Notes: generated from the letters alone by a model not told the origin. A stretch of DNA of 31,959 nt from Bacteroidales bacterium (GCA_900769785.1 CAAGHV010000039.1:1-31959); one strand, 5' to 3'; shown: positions 9,803 through 18,607, counted from the first letter of the stretch. Numbers and translations are program-made.

Positions 9803-12274
9803 CTAACTCCTTATTTTTGCACCCAAGCGTGCTTCGAAATTCTTTTGCAGCTTGGCCATTATCGATTCTATTTGTTTGTCCGACAAAGTTTTTTCCTTAT
9901 CTTGAAGTACAAAACTTACTGCGTACGATTTCTTACCGGCCTCTATGCGGTCGCCTTCATACACGTCGAATAGTCCCACCTTCTTCAGTAGTTTTTTCTC
10001 TGTTTCGTAGGCTATCTTTTCAATAGCTTCGAATGTTACGTTTTTGTCTATCACCAAAGCCAGGTCGCGACGCACTTCGGGGTTTTTGGCAATCTCGGCA
10101 AAGGTTACTTCTTGAGTTGGGATACTCTTCAACAGCAAGTCCCAGTTGATGTCGGCGTAATACACGTCTTGCTTGCAGTCCATGCGTTTGAGGGTAGGCT
10201 TAGCCAAGCGTCCGAGCGAAACTATAACCTTCTTGCTATCCTTAAACACTAGGTCCAAACCTTCGGCGAAGTACTTCGCTTTGGCCGGCTCGGCCACAAT
10301 GCGACCCATGTTTACCCGCAAACGGCGAAGAATATTCACCACGTGGGCTTTCAAGAAGTAGAAATCGACCGGTTGCGAAGGCAGCTTCCAGCTTTCGGCA
10401 GTTTCAGTTCCGGTCATAAACAAGGACAGGTGGCGTTCTTCGAAGTAGCGCTTCGTAACGTCACCGTTGTCGGCTTGTTCGGGGTTGTAACGGTAGTGTT
10501 TTCCAAACTCGAAAAGCTTCTGACTTTGTATCTTGTGGTTGATGTTGTAAACAATACACTCCATTCCGCTGTAAAGCAACGTTTGGCGAAGCACGTTCAG
10601 TTCCTTGCTCAAGGGGTTGAGCAGCACCACGTTGTTGGCAGCGTCAAAGTCGGCGTTGTTGTCGTAGTACTCGGCTTTGGTAAGCGAGTTGTTCATGATT
10701 TCGGTAAATCCGTTGTTGGCCAAATAGTCGCCCACAACGTTCTGTATCTTATTTGGGTTCGGCTTTTTGCTGTACGATAGGCAGCTGTTCAAAGTCTCGT
10801 CGAACGAGATATTGTTGTAGCCGTATATACGCATAATTTCTTCTATCACGTCGCATTGGCGTGTTACATCCACCTTGTTGGTAGGGATACGCAGGGTCAT
10901 ACCCTCGGCTGTTTCGGCTTCTACCTCTATATCCAGCATAGCCAAAATAGATTTGATGGTGGCTACCGGTATTTCCTTACCCATGAGGTCGAACATGCTG
11001 CGGTAGTCTATCGCCACTTTGGCACGCTCTATAGGCGAGGGATACACATCGATGATGTCGGAGCTGATGGTGCCTCCGGCCACTTCCTTGATAAGGAGGG
11101 CGGCACGCTTGAGGGCGTAGATGGTGATGTTGGGGTCGCATCCGCGTTCGTAGCGGAACGAGGCGTCGGTTTTCAGCCCGTGGTGCTTGGAGGTTTTTCG
11201 AATGCTTACGGGGTTGAAATATGCGCTCTCCAAAAACACGTTGGTGGTGGCTTCGGTAACTCCCGAATCGCGACCGCCAAACACACCGGCTATGCACATA
11301 CCTTCACGTTCGTTGCATATCATAAGCTCGTTGCCGTCGAGTTTGCGTTCCACACCGTCGAGGGTGGTAAACATGGTACCGGCGGGTAATTTCTTTACCA
11401 CCACCGTGCCGCCCTCAATCTTGTCGGCGTCGAAAGCGTGCATTGGCTGGCCTACCTCCATAAGCACAAAGTTGGTTATATCTACAATATTATTAATGGG
11501 GCGGATGCCAACGGTGCGTAGCTTGTTCTTGAGCCAGTCGGGCGATTCGGCTACCTTCACACCGGTGATGGTAACGCCTGAGTAGCGCGGGCAGTTGTCG
11601 GTATCCTCCACACGTACATTTATGGTGCGGTTGTTGTTGTCTTGCTTATAGGCTTCCACCGAAGGTATATCCAGCTTTAGGTTTCCGCCGTGCTGGGTGT
11701 TGTAGGCGGCCACCAGGTCACGGCCCACGCCTATATGCGAGGTAGCGTCCGAACGGTTGGCGGTGATAGCCACTTCTATAGCATAGTCTTCTTCCACTCC
11801 GAAGTACTCTTTGGCAGGCATACCCACGGGAGCGTCGTCGGGCAGAACCATTATACCGTCGTGCGAGTGTCCTAGTCCAAGCTCGTCTTCGGCGCATATC
11901 ATACCTTCCGACACCTTGCCACGAATTTTCGACTTCTTGATTTCGAAATACTCTGTTTCGGAAGTCCATATTTGAGTACCAATGGTAGCCACCACCACTT
12001 TCTGACCGGCAGCCACATTGGCGGCGCCGCAAACGATATCCAACAAGCGGTCGGCACCAACATCGACAGTGGTTACATGCAGGTGGTCCGAGTCGGGGTG
12101 GTCTTCGCAGGTTACTACCTTGCCTATCACCACGTGCTCCAAGCCGCCTTTGATGCTTTCTACTTTCTCTATTCCTTCGATTTCCAATCCGCTAAAAGTT
12201 AGCGTCGAGTCTATTTCACTTGGGGTGAGACTACTCTTTACGTAGTCGTTCAGCCATTTGTAAGATACTATCAT
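9803..12274 (-). CDS. pheT: Phenylalanine-tRNA ligase beta subunit
   Basis: The 823-residue product has the layout of bacterial PheT. An N-terminal EMAP-like tRNA-binding fold lies at roughly 40-150 (GKVVTCEDHPDSDHLHVTTV). B3/B4 editing and B5 domains follow in the middle, with ITNFVLMEVGQPMHAFD and, later, FRYERGCDP. A catalytic-like core comes next, and an FDX-ACB anticodon-binding domain closes the protein at about 730-823. With PheS it charges tRNA-Phe in the cytoplasm. pheS is not adjacent, which is usual in Bacteroidota. The start MIVSYKWLNDYV is typical. A good promoter lies in the tail of the upstream transporter gene, so pheT can be expressed independently of it. No anomalies were seen. 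Confidence 0.97.
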   Translation of the reverse strand: MIVSYKWLNDYVKSSLTPSEIDSTLTFSGLEIEGIEKVESIKGGLEHVVIGKVVTCEDHPDSDHLHVTTVDVGADRLLDIVCGAANVAAGQKVVVATIGTQIWTSETEYFEIKKSKIRGKVSEGMICAEDELGLGHSHDGIMVLPDDAPVGMPAKEYFGVEEDYAIEVAITANRSDATSHIGVGRDLVAAYNTQHGGNLKLDIPSVEAYKQDNNNRTINVRVEDTDNCPRYSGVTITGVKVAESPDWLKNKLRTVGIRPINNIVDITNFVLMEVGQPMHAFDADKIEGGTVVVKKLPAGTMFTTLDGVERKLDGNELMICNEREGMCIAGVFGGRDSGVTEATTNVFLESAYFNPVSIRKTSKHHGLKTDASFRYERGCDPNITIYALKRAALLIKEVAGGTISSDIIDVYPSPIERAKVAIDYRSMFDLMGKEIPVATIKSILAMLDIEVEAETAEGMTLRIPTNKVDVTRQCDVIEEIMRIYGYNNISFDETLNSCLSYSKKPNPNKIQNVVGDYLANNGFTEIMNNSLTKAEYYDNNADFDAANNVVLLNPLSKELNVLRQTLLYSGMECIVYNINHKIQSQKLFEFGKHYRYNPEQADNGDVTKRYFEERHLSLFMTGTETAESWKLPSQPVDFYFLKAHVVNILRRLRVNMGRIVAEPAKAKYFAEGLDLVFKDSKKVIVSLGRLAKPTLKRMDCKQDVYYADINWDLLLKSIPTQEVTFAEIAKNPEVRRDLALVIDKNVTFEAIEKIAYETEKKLLKKVGLFDVYEGDRIEAGKKSYAVSFVLQDKEKTLSDKQIESIMAKLQKNFEARLGAKIRS

Positions 12275-12328
12275 ATATTTTCTATTATGCTACAAAATTC
12301 TTATTAACATGCGTTACAATATATTATA

Positions 12329-12347
12329 ACCGATGTATAAAATCGGT
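12329..12347 (-). promoter_or_regulatory. Small hairpin in the pheT leader
   Basis: ACCGAT (12329-12334) pairs with ATCGGT (12342-12347) around a 7-base AT loop. It is transcribed from the pheT promoter, a few bases past the expected start. The stem is only 6 bp and no U-run follows, so it is not a terminator. A role in mRNA stability or leader control is a guess. Confidence 0.3.
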
Positions 12348-12355
12348 ACGAGGTG

Positions 12356-12386
12356 CAAAGATACGATTTTTATCGTTGCCCGTCAA
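12356..12386 (-). promoter_or_regulatory. pheT promoter
   Basis: Minus-strand TATCTTTG (plus 12356-12363) is a full match to TAnnTTTG. A TTG (plus 12384-12386) lies 20 bases further upstream, which is the spacing expected for the Bacteroidota -33 element. The -33 element lies inside the last codons of the transporter gene. Confidence 0.75.
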
Positions 12387-13695
12387 GTGTTTTATCACCT
12401 TTTCCCCACTTGCATCCCCAGATGGCGAAAGCCAAAATAATCAGGTAGCAAGGCAAGGCTATCCAATAGGCTTGCTGTGTACCCACGCTTTCGGCCAGTT
12501 TGCCATATGCCAACGGCAGCAGTGCCCCTCCGGCTATGGACATGATGATGAGCGCCGAGGCTGTTTTGGTATGCGAGCCAAGGCCGTCGAGCGACAGGGG
12601 CCAGATGGAAGGCCACACCAGCGAGTTGGCCACTCCGAGCAGGGCTACAAAGAATACTGTGTAGGGTATCACCATGTCGATGACCGTGAATGTGGTCAGG
12701 TCGATAAAAGGGAAACTAAAGTATAAGTCGCGAGGCATAAGCACGGCTACCACGGTAAACAATATTCCTAGAACCGAGCATCCCACCAACGCCTGCCGCT
12801 GGTTGATAAAGCGCGGAATCAGCACAACGCCTATAAAGTAGCCGACCACCATTGAGATCAGAGTAAGGCTGGTGAAGTATTTTGCCGACTCTTGCTCTAC
12901 TCCCAACGACATGCCGTACTGTATTATGGTGTCGCCGGCAATAACCTCAACGCCGACGTAGAAAAACATTGCCACCACTCCAAACCATAGGTATGGGTAC
13001 TTCCAAATACTTTTGGGGGCGGCCTCGCCCACTTCTTCCTCGTCTTTCACTTCGGGCAGGCGGGTGAAGCATACCAGAATGCCAAGCAGGATAAGTATTA
13101 CCATCATCACGGTGTAGGGTGTTACGAGGCGCTGCGAAAGGTTGTCGAGCAGCAAGGCTTTATCCTCGGCCGAGGCTGCAGCGGATATTTCGGCCATCAT
13201 AGGTTCGATGCCCGATAGCAGGATTGCGCCCAAGATGATAGGTGCCAACACACCGGCTACCTTGTTGCAGATGCCCATTATGCTTATGCGTTTGGCGGCA
13301 CTTTCGATGGGGCCTAGTATGGTTACATAGGGGTTGACGGCTGTTTGCATCAGTGCCAAGCCCGAGCCCAAGATGAACAGTGCCACTAGGAACAGCAGGT
13401 ACGAACGCGAATATGCTGCGGGTATAAACAGGGCGGCACCTGCGGCCATTACGAAAAGCCCCACGGCTATACCGTTTTTGAAACCCGTTTTGCGTAGTAT
13501 CCACGACGAGGGCAACGCCCATACAAAGTACGAGATGTAGAAGGCGAAGGTTACGAGGTAGGCTGTAAAGTCGCTCAGCTCGCACGCAACTTTGAGGAAG
13601 GGTATAAGCGTTCCGTTGAGCCACGTTACAAAGCCGAAGATGAAGTACAAAATGCCTATTATTACTAGTCCGAAAAGATAATTACGTTGCTTCAT
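12370..13695 (-). CDS. Sugar:proton symporter of the FucP/GluP major facilitator family
   Basis: The 441-residue hydrophobic protein has about 12 predicted membrane segments. It shows FucP-type signatures: GFVTWLNGTLIPFLK near the N-terminus (helix 1), ALPSSWILRKTGFKNG (loop 2-3), LGSGLALMQTAVNPYV and GICNKVAGVLAPIILGA (helices 4-5). Members take up fucose, glucose, galactose or N-acetylglucosamine with protons across the inner membrane. The substrate cannot be fixed from sequence. A long polar stretch between helices 6 and 7 contains an EDEEEVGEAAPKSIWKYP-like segment, as usual in the family. The gene starts 13 bases after the propeller gene ends, so the two are probably one transcript. The link between a propeller surface protein and sugar uptake is inference. 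Confidence 0.9.
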   Translation of the reverse strand: MKQRNYLFGLVIIGILYFIFGFVTWLNGTLIPFLKVACELSDFTAYLVTFAFYISYFVWALPSSWILRKTGFKNGIAVGLFVMAAGAALFIPAAYSRSYLLFLVALFILGSGLALMQTAVNPYVTILGPIESAAKRISIMGICNKVAGVLAPIILGAILLSGIEPMMAEISAAASAEDKALLLDNLSQRLVTPYTVMMVILILLGILVCFTRLPEVKDEEEVGEAAPKSIWKYPYLWFGVVAMFFYVGVEVIAGDTIIQYGMSLGVEQESAKYFTSLTLISMVVGYFIGVVLIPRFINQRQALVGCSVLGILFTVVAVLMPRDLYFSFPFIDLTTFTVIDMVIPYTVFFVALLGVANSLVWPSIWPLSLDGLGSHTKTASALIIMSIAGGALLPLAYGKLAESVGTQQAYWIALPCYLIILAFAIWGCKWGKGDKTLDGQR

Positions 13696-13708
13696 TTGTT
13701 GTATGTGT

Positions 13709-15217
13709 TTAGTGTTTTTTGTTTATCGTTACAGTCTTTTCCCAGTCGGCGCCGCGAACGGTTATTTTATAAGTGCCCTTGGGATACTTTGATATGTTGA
13801 TTTTGCTGCCTTTCTTGTAGGCGGGTATTTTACGCATCAGCTTGGAGGCCGAACGTATCTCCACCTCGGCCGTTGTTCCGTCGAACGATATGGTTATGTA
13901 TCCCTGTTCGAGGTAAGGCTTCACCGTTACCTTTCCTGCGGGTGCTGCTTTGGGCGATGGGTTGTTGTTGTGGCCGGTGGCAATGGCAGGTTCGTCGGCA
14001 GGCTGTTCGGCATTGGCGGCTATGGCGGGGCGTGTGGCCACAAAGTCACGTCCCAGTTCCAAGCCCGAAAGGTTGCTGATAGTTATGCTTGGTGGGTCAA
14101 ATACCTTGCCTTGCACCTGCGGTGCTACGGCTATGGTGGCTCCGGCAGCCACGTCCATACGGTAGTAGCCTTTGGCGTTGGTGGTTACGATAGTCTGCCC
14201 TATTTTTACTTCCACTCCGGGCATACCCACCCCCTGCTCGTCGCGAACGCAGCCCATAACGGTGTGTCCGGCAAACGATACTATGCCGTAGAAGTCGGTG
14301 CCAAACCACTTGCAGTTCTTTTTATCCACGGTGATGTTCTTCACTTGGTCGATAGGCAGTCCGCTGTTGCCCTTGTCATACACCACCCAATTGGTGCCGT
14401 CGAAAGCAGCCACACCCTTTTCGGTGGTCAGCCACAGCACACCGTTTTTGTCCAGCGTCAGGTCGTTGACTTGGTTGCTGGGTATGTCGCTGTTGAGCGT
14501 GGTATATACCTGCCAGGTACGTCCGTCGTGCCTACACAGTCCGCCAAGGGTGGCAATCCATTTCACGTTGTTGGCGTCAACCACTATTGAGGGGATTATG
14601 TTGTCGGGCAGTTTCGAGTTTCGCTTGGTGTAGTTGTACCACGTGCGACCGTCGAACACGGAGAGGCCTTCGTTGGTACCCACCCATTTCATATCATCTT
14701 TGTCGATAGCTACGCACAGCACAAAGTCGCTAAGCAGGTCCGAGTCCTTGGCGGTATATTTCTTCCACTCCTTTCCGTCGAAGTGCACCAAGCCTCCCAG
14801 CGTCACCCCTATCCACTTGTGGCCACGGGCATCGATGGCTATGTCGCGCACAAACTTCATGTTGAGGCGTTTTGTGTCGGCAGTATATTCTTCCCAGTGC
14901 ACGCCGTCAAACTGTATCATACCATGGTCGTCGGTACCAATCCACAGGCGGTCGGCATTATCCATAGTCAGGCAGTTGACATATTGCCCCTTGAGTTTTT
15001 CGCTATACATGGAGTAGTCGGTCCAGGCCCTGCCTGCCAACTTACACATACCTGCGTTGGTGCCAATCCATTTGTTGCCACGACTATCCACAGCCACAGC
15101 CAGCACCGTGTTGCCCACAATGTCGCTGTTTGAGGTATTGTAAGTAGCCCATACTTGTGCCGCCAGTGGCAGGTGCAGTATCACCGCCGCGGCTATCATC
15201 AGTATCTTTTTCGTCAT
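13709..15217 (-). CDS. Secreted seven-bladed propeller protein with a carboxypeptidase-regulatory-like domain
   Basis: The product starts at MTKKILMIAAAV with a signal peptide ending LPLAAQ. In-frame Met codons upstream (bases 15226 and 15259) would only lengthen the n-region. Seven repeats of about 43 residues follow (roughly 22-325). Each has the two-component-regulator propeller pattern: W..Y....S.L....V..I..D..G..WIGT..GL..FDG. This matches the periplasmic sensor half of hybrid two-component systems, but no transmembrane, kinase or DNA-binding part follows. Instead there is a carboxypeptidase-regulatory-like domain (VMGCVRDEQGVGMPGVEVKI, TNAKGYYRMDV). After a Pro/Ala linker comes a small C-terminal beta domain with PKGTYKITV, which resembles T9SS sorting domains in outline but is not a clear match. 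The role may be binding of a surface or periplasmic ligand. It is divergent from porX and co-oriented with the transporter. Confidence 0.85.
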   Translation of the reverse strand: MTKKILMIAAAVILHLPLAAQVWATYNTSNSDIVGNTVLAVAVDSRGNKWIGTNAGMCKLAGRAWTDYSMYSEKLKGQYVNCLTMDNADRLWIGTDDHGMIQFDGVHWEEYTADTKRLNMKFVRDIAIDARGHKWIGVTLGGLVHFDGKEWKKYTAKDSDLLSDFVLCVAIDKDDMKWVGTNEGLSVFDGRTWYNYTKRNSKLPDNIIPSIVVDANNVKWIATLGGLCRHDGRTWQVYTTLNSDIPSNQVNDLTLDKNGVLWLTTEKGVAAFDGTNWVVYDKGNSGLPIDQVKNITVDKKNCKWFGTDFYGIVSFAGHTVMGCVRDEQGVGMPGVEVKIGQTIVTTNAKGYYRMDVAAGATIAVAPQVQGKVFDPPSITISNLSGLELGRDFVATRPAIAANAEQPADEPAIATGHNNNPSPKAAPAGKVTVKPYLEQGYITISFDGTTAEVEIRSASKLMRKIPAYKKGSKINISKYPKGTYKITVRGADWEKTVTINKKH

Positions 15218-15288
15218 ATCTATCATCTTTGAGCGGCAGCCCTTTTGGGGCACACCCACTTCTATACTTCACAGAAACGGCAATGGGG

Positions 15289-15296
15289 CAAAAATA
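15289..15296 (-). promoter_or_regulatory. Putative -7 box of the propeller-transporter operon
   Basis: Minus-strand TATTTTTG fits TAnnTTTG and would start transcription about 60 bases before the chosen start codon. No TTG lies at the expected -33 distance, so the call is moderate. Confidence 0.4.
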
Positions 15297-15405
15297 GTAT
15301 CTGACAGGGCAAAATGTTTGTCATATTTTTTTAATTTTTGGCCAAAAAGATATTAACACCTGCCTTGGGGCGAAATTTGTGGTGGCGGCGGTGGCGTATT
15401 ATCGG

Positions 15406-15560
15406 TGGTCGGGAGGCAGCTGAAAATGGGTCGGGAGCGGTGTTTTTCGCACTCGGGTGCGAGACGATTCCGAGTCGGGTGCGGGCTGTGGTGGCACTCG
15501 GGTCAGGATTTGGCGGCACTCGGGTGCCAATCGGCCCGCAGTCGGGTGCCATTTTGGCGG
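15406..15560. repeat. Array of seven degenerate 22-base direct repeats
   Basis: Units start at 15406, 15428, 15450, 15472, 15495, 15517 and 15539, so the spacing is 22 bases with one step of 23. The shared core is (C/G)A(C/G)TCGGGTGC. In the best copies it is a dyad, GGCAC-TCGG-GTGCC (15516-15529). The second half of each unit is looser, often ending in GGCGG. A period of about two helical turns puts each core on nearly the same DNA face, as for phased protein-binding sites. The repeats are not coding, since 22 is not divisible by three. Confidence 0.8.
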
Positions 15561-15686
15561 CAGCCGCACAGCCTTGTGCCCCTACCCTTGCGGCAAACCA
15601 AAAAAGAGCGAATTTTGTGGCCGCCACACATAACAAAAAAAGCTTTTGCCCGTTTCTAATGACAATACAACACTAAACCGAGAACT

Positions 15687-17237
15687 ATGGATAAGCTGAC
15701 AATATTGTGGGCCGACGACGAGATAGACTTGCTGAAGCCCCATGTAATGTTTCTGGAAGACAAGGGGTACCGGGTGGTTACCGCTACGAGTGGCGATGAG
15801 GCGCTAGACGAGTTGAGCAAGGGCCGCACCGACCTGGTGTTCCTCGACGAGAACATGCCGGGCCTAAGCGGAATAGACACGCTGCCCGTTATCAAGAACC
15901 GCTACCCCAACCTGCCCGTGGTTATGATTACCAAGAGCGAGGAGGAGCACATAATGGATGAGGCGCTTGGCGGAAAAATTTCGGACTACCTGATCAAGCC
16001 CGTCAACCCGAACCAAATACTGCTTACGGTAAAGAAGCATACCGAGGGCAAACGGCTGGTAAGCCAAAAATCGACCCAGTCGTACCAGCAAAGCTTTCGC
16101 GAGATAAGCATGCAGCTTAGCGGCCGCATGGATGCCGAGGAGTGGGTGGAACTGTACAAAAAGCTGGTGTATTGGGATATAGAGCTGTCTAATACCGAAG
16201 ACGAGAACATACACGAAATTCTTTACTCGCAAAAGGAGGAAGCCAACCGGCAGTTTTGCCGCTTTTTTGAAGCCAACTACGAGGATTGGCTCAACGGCCG
16301 AAAAGAGAAGCCCCTCATGTCGCCTACGGTGCTGCGAGAGAAGCTGTTTCCGCTGCTGAAGGAGGACAGACCTACGTTCCTCATTGTTATAGACAACCTG
16401 CGTTTCGACCACTGGAAGGCCATGCAACCGGTAATAGAAGAATACTTCCGCACCGACGACGAGGCCGTGTACTACAGCATACTGCCCACCACCACACAGT
16501 ATGCTCGCAACGCCCTGTTCTCAGGCCTTATGCCGGCCGAAATTCAGAAGAAATATCCCCAATATTGGATAAACGAAGACCAGGAAGGCCACAAAAACCA
16601 ATACGAGAGCGAGCTGCTGGAAGAGTACCTAAAACGCTACGGATTGCCCGCCAAACATTCGTACTACAAGGTGCTCAACGCACAATACGGCAAGAAGCTG
16701 ATAGACCTAGTACCCAACATGATGAACAACAAGCTCAACGTGGTGGTCTATAACTTCATTGATATGCTTTCGCACGCACGCACGGAGCTGGACATCGTGC
16801 GTGAGCTGGCCGAAAACGAAACAGCCTATCGCTCGCTGGCTCTATCGTGGCTCGAACACTCGCCGCTGCTGGAGATGATAAAAACATTGGCCGACAAAAA
16901 GGTAAACCTAATCATAACCACCGACCACGGCTCGGTGCGTATAAACAACCCAATAAAGGTGAAAGGCGACAAAGATATATCGGTAAACCTGCGCTACAAG
17001 GTGGGCCGCCTACTGGACTACAACCCCAAGCAGGTGTTTGAAGTAAAGGACGCAACAAAGATATTCCTGCCAAAACTTTACGTTACATCGCCCTATATCT
17101 TTGCCCGAACCAACGACTTTTTTGCTTACCCCAACAACTACAACCAATATGTGTCGTACTACATGAACACCTTCCAGCACGGAGGTATATCTATGGAAGA
17201 GAACCTGATACCGTTCATCACGCTTCGCAACAAATAA
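15687..17237 (+). CDS. porX: PorX-type response regulator with PglZ phosphatase domain
   Basis: The 516-residue product begins with a CheY-like receiver: acidic D10-D11-E12, phospho-acceptor D54 in VFLDENMPG, T82 and K104 in YLIKP. A helical linker follows (about 120-215). The C-terminal half is a PglZ/alkaline-phosphatase-like domain with LIVIDNLRFDHWKAM, the TTTQYARNALFSG segment carrying a candidate catalytic Thr, DMLSHARTELD, and TTDHGSVRINNP with candidate zinc ligands. This receiver-plus-PglZ layout is that of PorX, which with the PorY kinase and sigma factor SigP controls T9SS genes in Porphyromonas gingivalis, and whose phosphatase domain acts on oligonucleotide substrates. It has no DNA-binding domain. 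No porY or T9SS structural gene is in the window. It is divergent from the propeller gene across a repeat array and is followed by its own terminator. Confidence 0.93.
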   Translation: MDKLTILWADDEIDLLKPHVMFLEDKGYRVVTATSGDEALDELSKGRTDLVFLDENMPGLSGIDTLPVIKNRYPNLPVVMITKSEEEHIMDEALGGKISDYLIKPVNPNQILLTVKKHTEGKRLVSQKSTQSYQQSFREISMQLSGRMDAEEWVELYKKLVYWDIELSNTEDENIHEILYSQKEEANRQFCRFFEANYEDWLNGRKEKPLMSPTVLREKLFPLLKEDRPTFLIVIDNLRFDHWKAMQPVIEEYFRTDDEAVYYSILPTTTQYARNALFSGLMPAEIQKKYPQYWINEDQEGHKNQYESELLEEYLKRYGLPAKHSYYKVLNAQYGKKLIDLVPNMMNNKLNVVVYNFIDMLSHARTELDIVRELAENETAYRSLALSWLEHSPLLEMIKTLADKKVNLIITTDHGSVRINNPIKVKGDKDISVNLRYKVGRLLDYNPKQVFEVKDATKIFLPKLYVTSPYIFARTNDFFAYPNNYNQYVSYYMNTFQHGGISMEENLIPFITLRNK

Positions 17238-17266
17238 CAGGCCGAACAACATATCCGCCACAACCG

Positions 17267-17303
17267 CAAACGTGCGATACCAATCGCACGTTTGTTCCTT
17301 TTT
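17267..17303 (+). terminator. Terminator of porX
   Basis: Perfect 12-bp stem CAAACGTGCGAT (17267-17278) with 17283-17294, ACCA loop, followed by TTCCTTTTT. It starts 30 bases past the stop codon. Confidence 0.92.
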
Positions 17304-17395
17304 GCACACAAGGCAATTTTTTTTCCTACCAATCTATACAATATTTTCCACACAACGGCGTTCATGACAGCATTAAACTATAAATTTATTATAAT

Positions 17396-18607
17396 ATGAA
17401 AAACAAACTAATACTAGTTGCGGCAATATTAGCATTTGCCGCCGGTGCCAATGCACAAAACGCCGACAAGGCCAAAAACGTAATACGTCTATGTCGTGAA
17501 AAATGCCAATCCATCAAAGGCGGGCACTACGAGGTGGAATACCGAAATAAGCCGATGGACTTTGCCGATACCTCAACCATCCGACTAATCTGCGACTACA
17601 AAAAACAACCCTCCGACAAGGTGTTCAAAAAACTTTTTGCCACCACCACGAAAGGTAACGGTTGGAGCAGTACCACTATCTATACGGGCAATGAGTACAT
17701 TCTCTGCAACAATAACGAAGCAACAATCATGTCGTGCGACCGCTGGATTGACAAAATAAATGCGATACGACACAACGTAAGGTTTTACGACGTGCTGACG
17801 GAACCTAATGCATCTCCAATGCCAAACGACAAAACCTTGGACGACACCCTGATCACATACAGCCTTACGGAAACCACGCTAGACGGCAAACCATGCTACA
17901 AAGCAGATTATGTGCGAACAAAATTTGACCCTGATATATTTGGTATGCAACGCCTTCGTCTCTACGTTCAAATATGGATAGACAAACAAACCTACATGCC
18001 GTTACAACTAACCTCGGTTATCGACTTAAAAGAGGGCGAAGATACACTGTGCCAATACCAACAACACAAGCTGCTGGCCTTCGACAGTACTATCAACGAG
18101 AGCCGCTTTACACTTGATGCAATCCCGGCCGGTGCTACAATGAAGGACTACGTAGCCGACAACGAAGTCGAACCCCTTGAAGAAGACACGCAGGCTCCCG
18201 AATGGACACTACCCACCCTTAAGGGTGACAGCATCAGCCTCGCCGACCTGCGTGGCAAGGTTGTGCTTGTCGATTTCTTCTACCGCAAATGTGCCCCCTG
18301 CAATGCCGCAATGCCCGTGCTGCAACGTATGCACGAAAAATACAAGGACCAAGGGCTGGCTGTTATAGGCATCGACCCCATCGACGACCCAGTGAAAGAC
18401 GACATGGCCGACTTCCTAGCCAAACGCGGAATCGACTACACGGTGGTTTTCTCCAGTCGCAACCTACCGCAAGAGTACCATGTAACCGGCTACCCAACCC
18501 TCTTCTTCATCAACGCCAAAGGCAAGATAGAAAAAGTTCACGAGGGTTTTTCCCAAACAATGGAGCAGGAACTGGAAGAACAGATTCAGAAGATGCTGAA
18601 AAAGTAA
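17396..18607 (+). CDS. Periplasmic TlpA-type thioredoxin with an N-terminal LolA-like domain
   Basis: The 403-residue product has a signal peptide (MKNKLILVAAILAFAAGANA|Q). The N-terminal 230 residues carry patterns common in LolA/RseB-like beta folds (Y.VEYRNKP at the start, YVQIWIDKQTYMPLQL near 200); this assignment is tentative. The C-terminal 145 residues are an AhpC/TSA-TlpA thioredoxin domain: PEWTLPTLKGDSISLADLRG, then VDFFYRKCAPCN with redox Cys299 and Cys302, and the cis-Pro segment GYPTLFFI. Such proteins reduce or isomerise disulfides of exported proteins in the periplasm. The many Cys residues in the neighbouring T9SS cargo make them plausible clients, but that is inference. It lies 158 bases past porX and is separated from it by a terminator, so it is probably a separate transcript. 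I found no clear promoter. Confidence 0.85.
   Translation: MKNKLILVAAILAFAAGANAQNADKAKNVIRLCREKCQSIKGGHYEVEYRNKPMDFADTSTIRLICDYKKQPSDKVFKKLFATTTKGNGWSSTTIYTGNEYILCNNNEATIMSCDRWIDKINAIRHNVRFYDVLTEPNASPMPNDKTLDDTLITYSLTETTLDGKPCYKADYVRTKFDPDIFGMQRLRLYVQIWIDKQTYMPLQLTSVIDLKEGEDTLCQYQQHKLLAFDSTINESRFTLDAIPAGATMKDYVADNEVEPLEEDTQAPEWTLPTLKGDSISLADLRGKVVLVDFFYRKCAPCNAAMPVLQRMHEKYKDQGLAVIGIDPIDDPVKDDMADFLAKRGIDYTVVFSSRNLPQEYHVTGYPTLFFINAKGKIEKVHEGFSQTMEQELEEQIQKMLKK

Larger units (their letters stand above)
15260..15686. other. Divergent intergenic region between the propeller gene and porX
   Basis: Unusually GC-rich for an intergenic region in this window. It contains the 22-base repeat array (15406-15560) and a possible minus-strand -7 box (15289-15296). 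A 112-codon open frame across it (15338-15676) is Arg/Gly/Ala-rich and crosses repeats whose period is not a multiple of three, so I do not call it a gene. I see no good TAnnTTTG box for porX. Confidence 0.6.

Noticed and set aside
15406..15560. CRISPR array
   Set aside because: A 22-base period leaves no room for repeat plus spacer, the units are degenerate, and no cas gene is present. The same holds for 22589-22670.
15338..15676. 112-codon open frame across the GC-rich array
   Set aside because: Repeats have a 22-base period, which shifts frame each unit; the product is Arg/Gly/Ala-rich without a domain. The open frame follows from high GC.
8515..17237. Higher GC from hflX to porX as a sign of horizontal transfer
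   Set aside because: The genes are core functions typical of Bacteroidota with family-normal lengths, and there is no integrase, repeat boundary or tRNA edge; the difference was judged by eye only.
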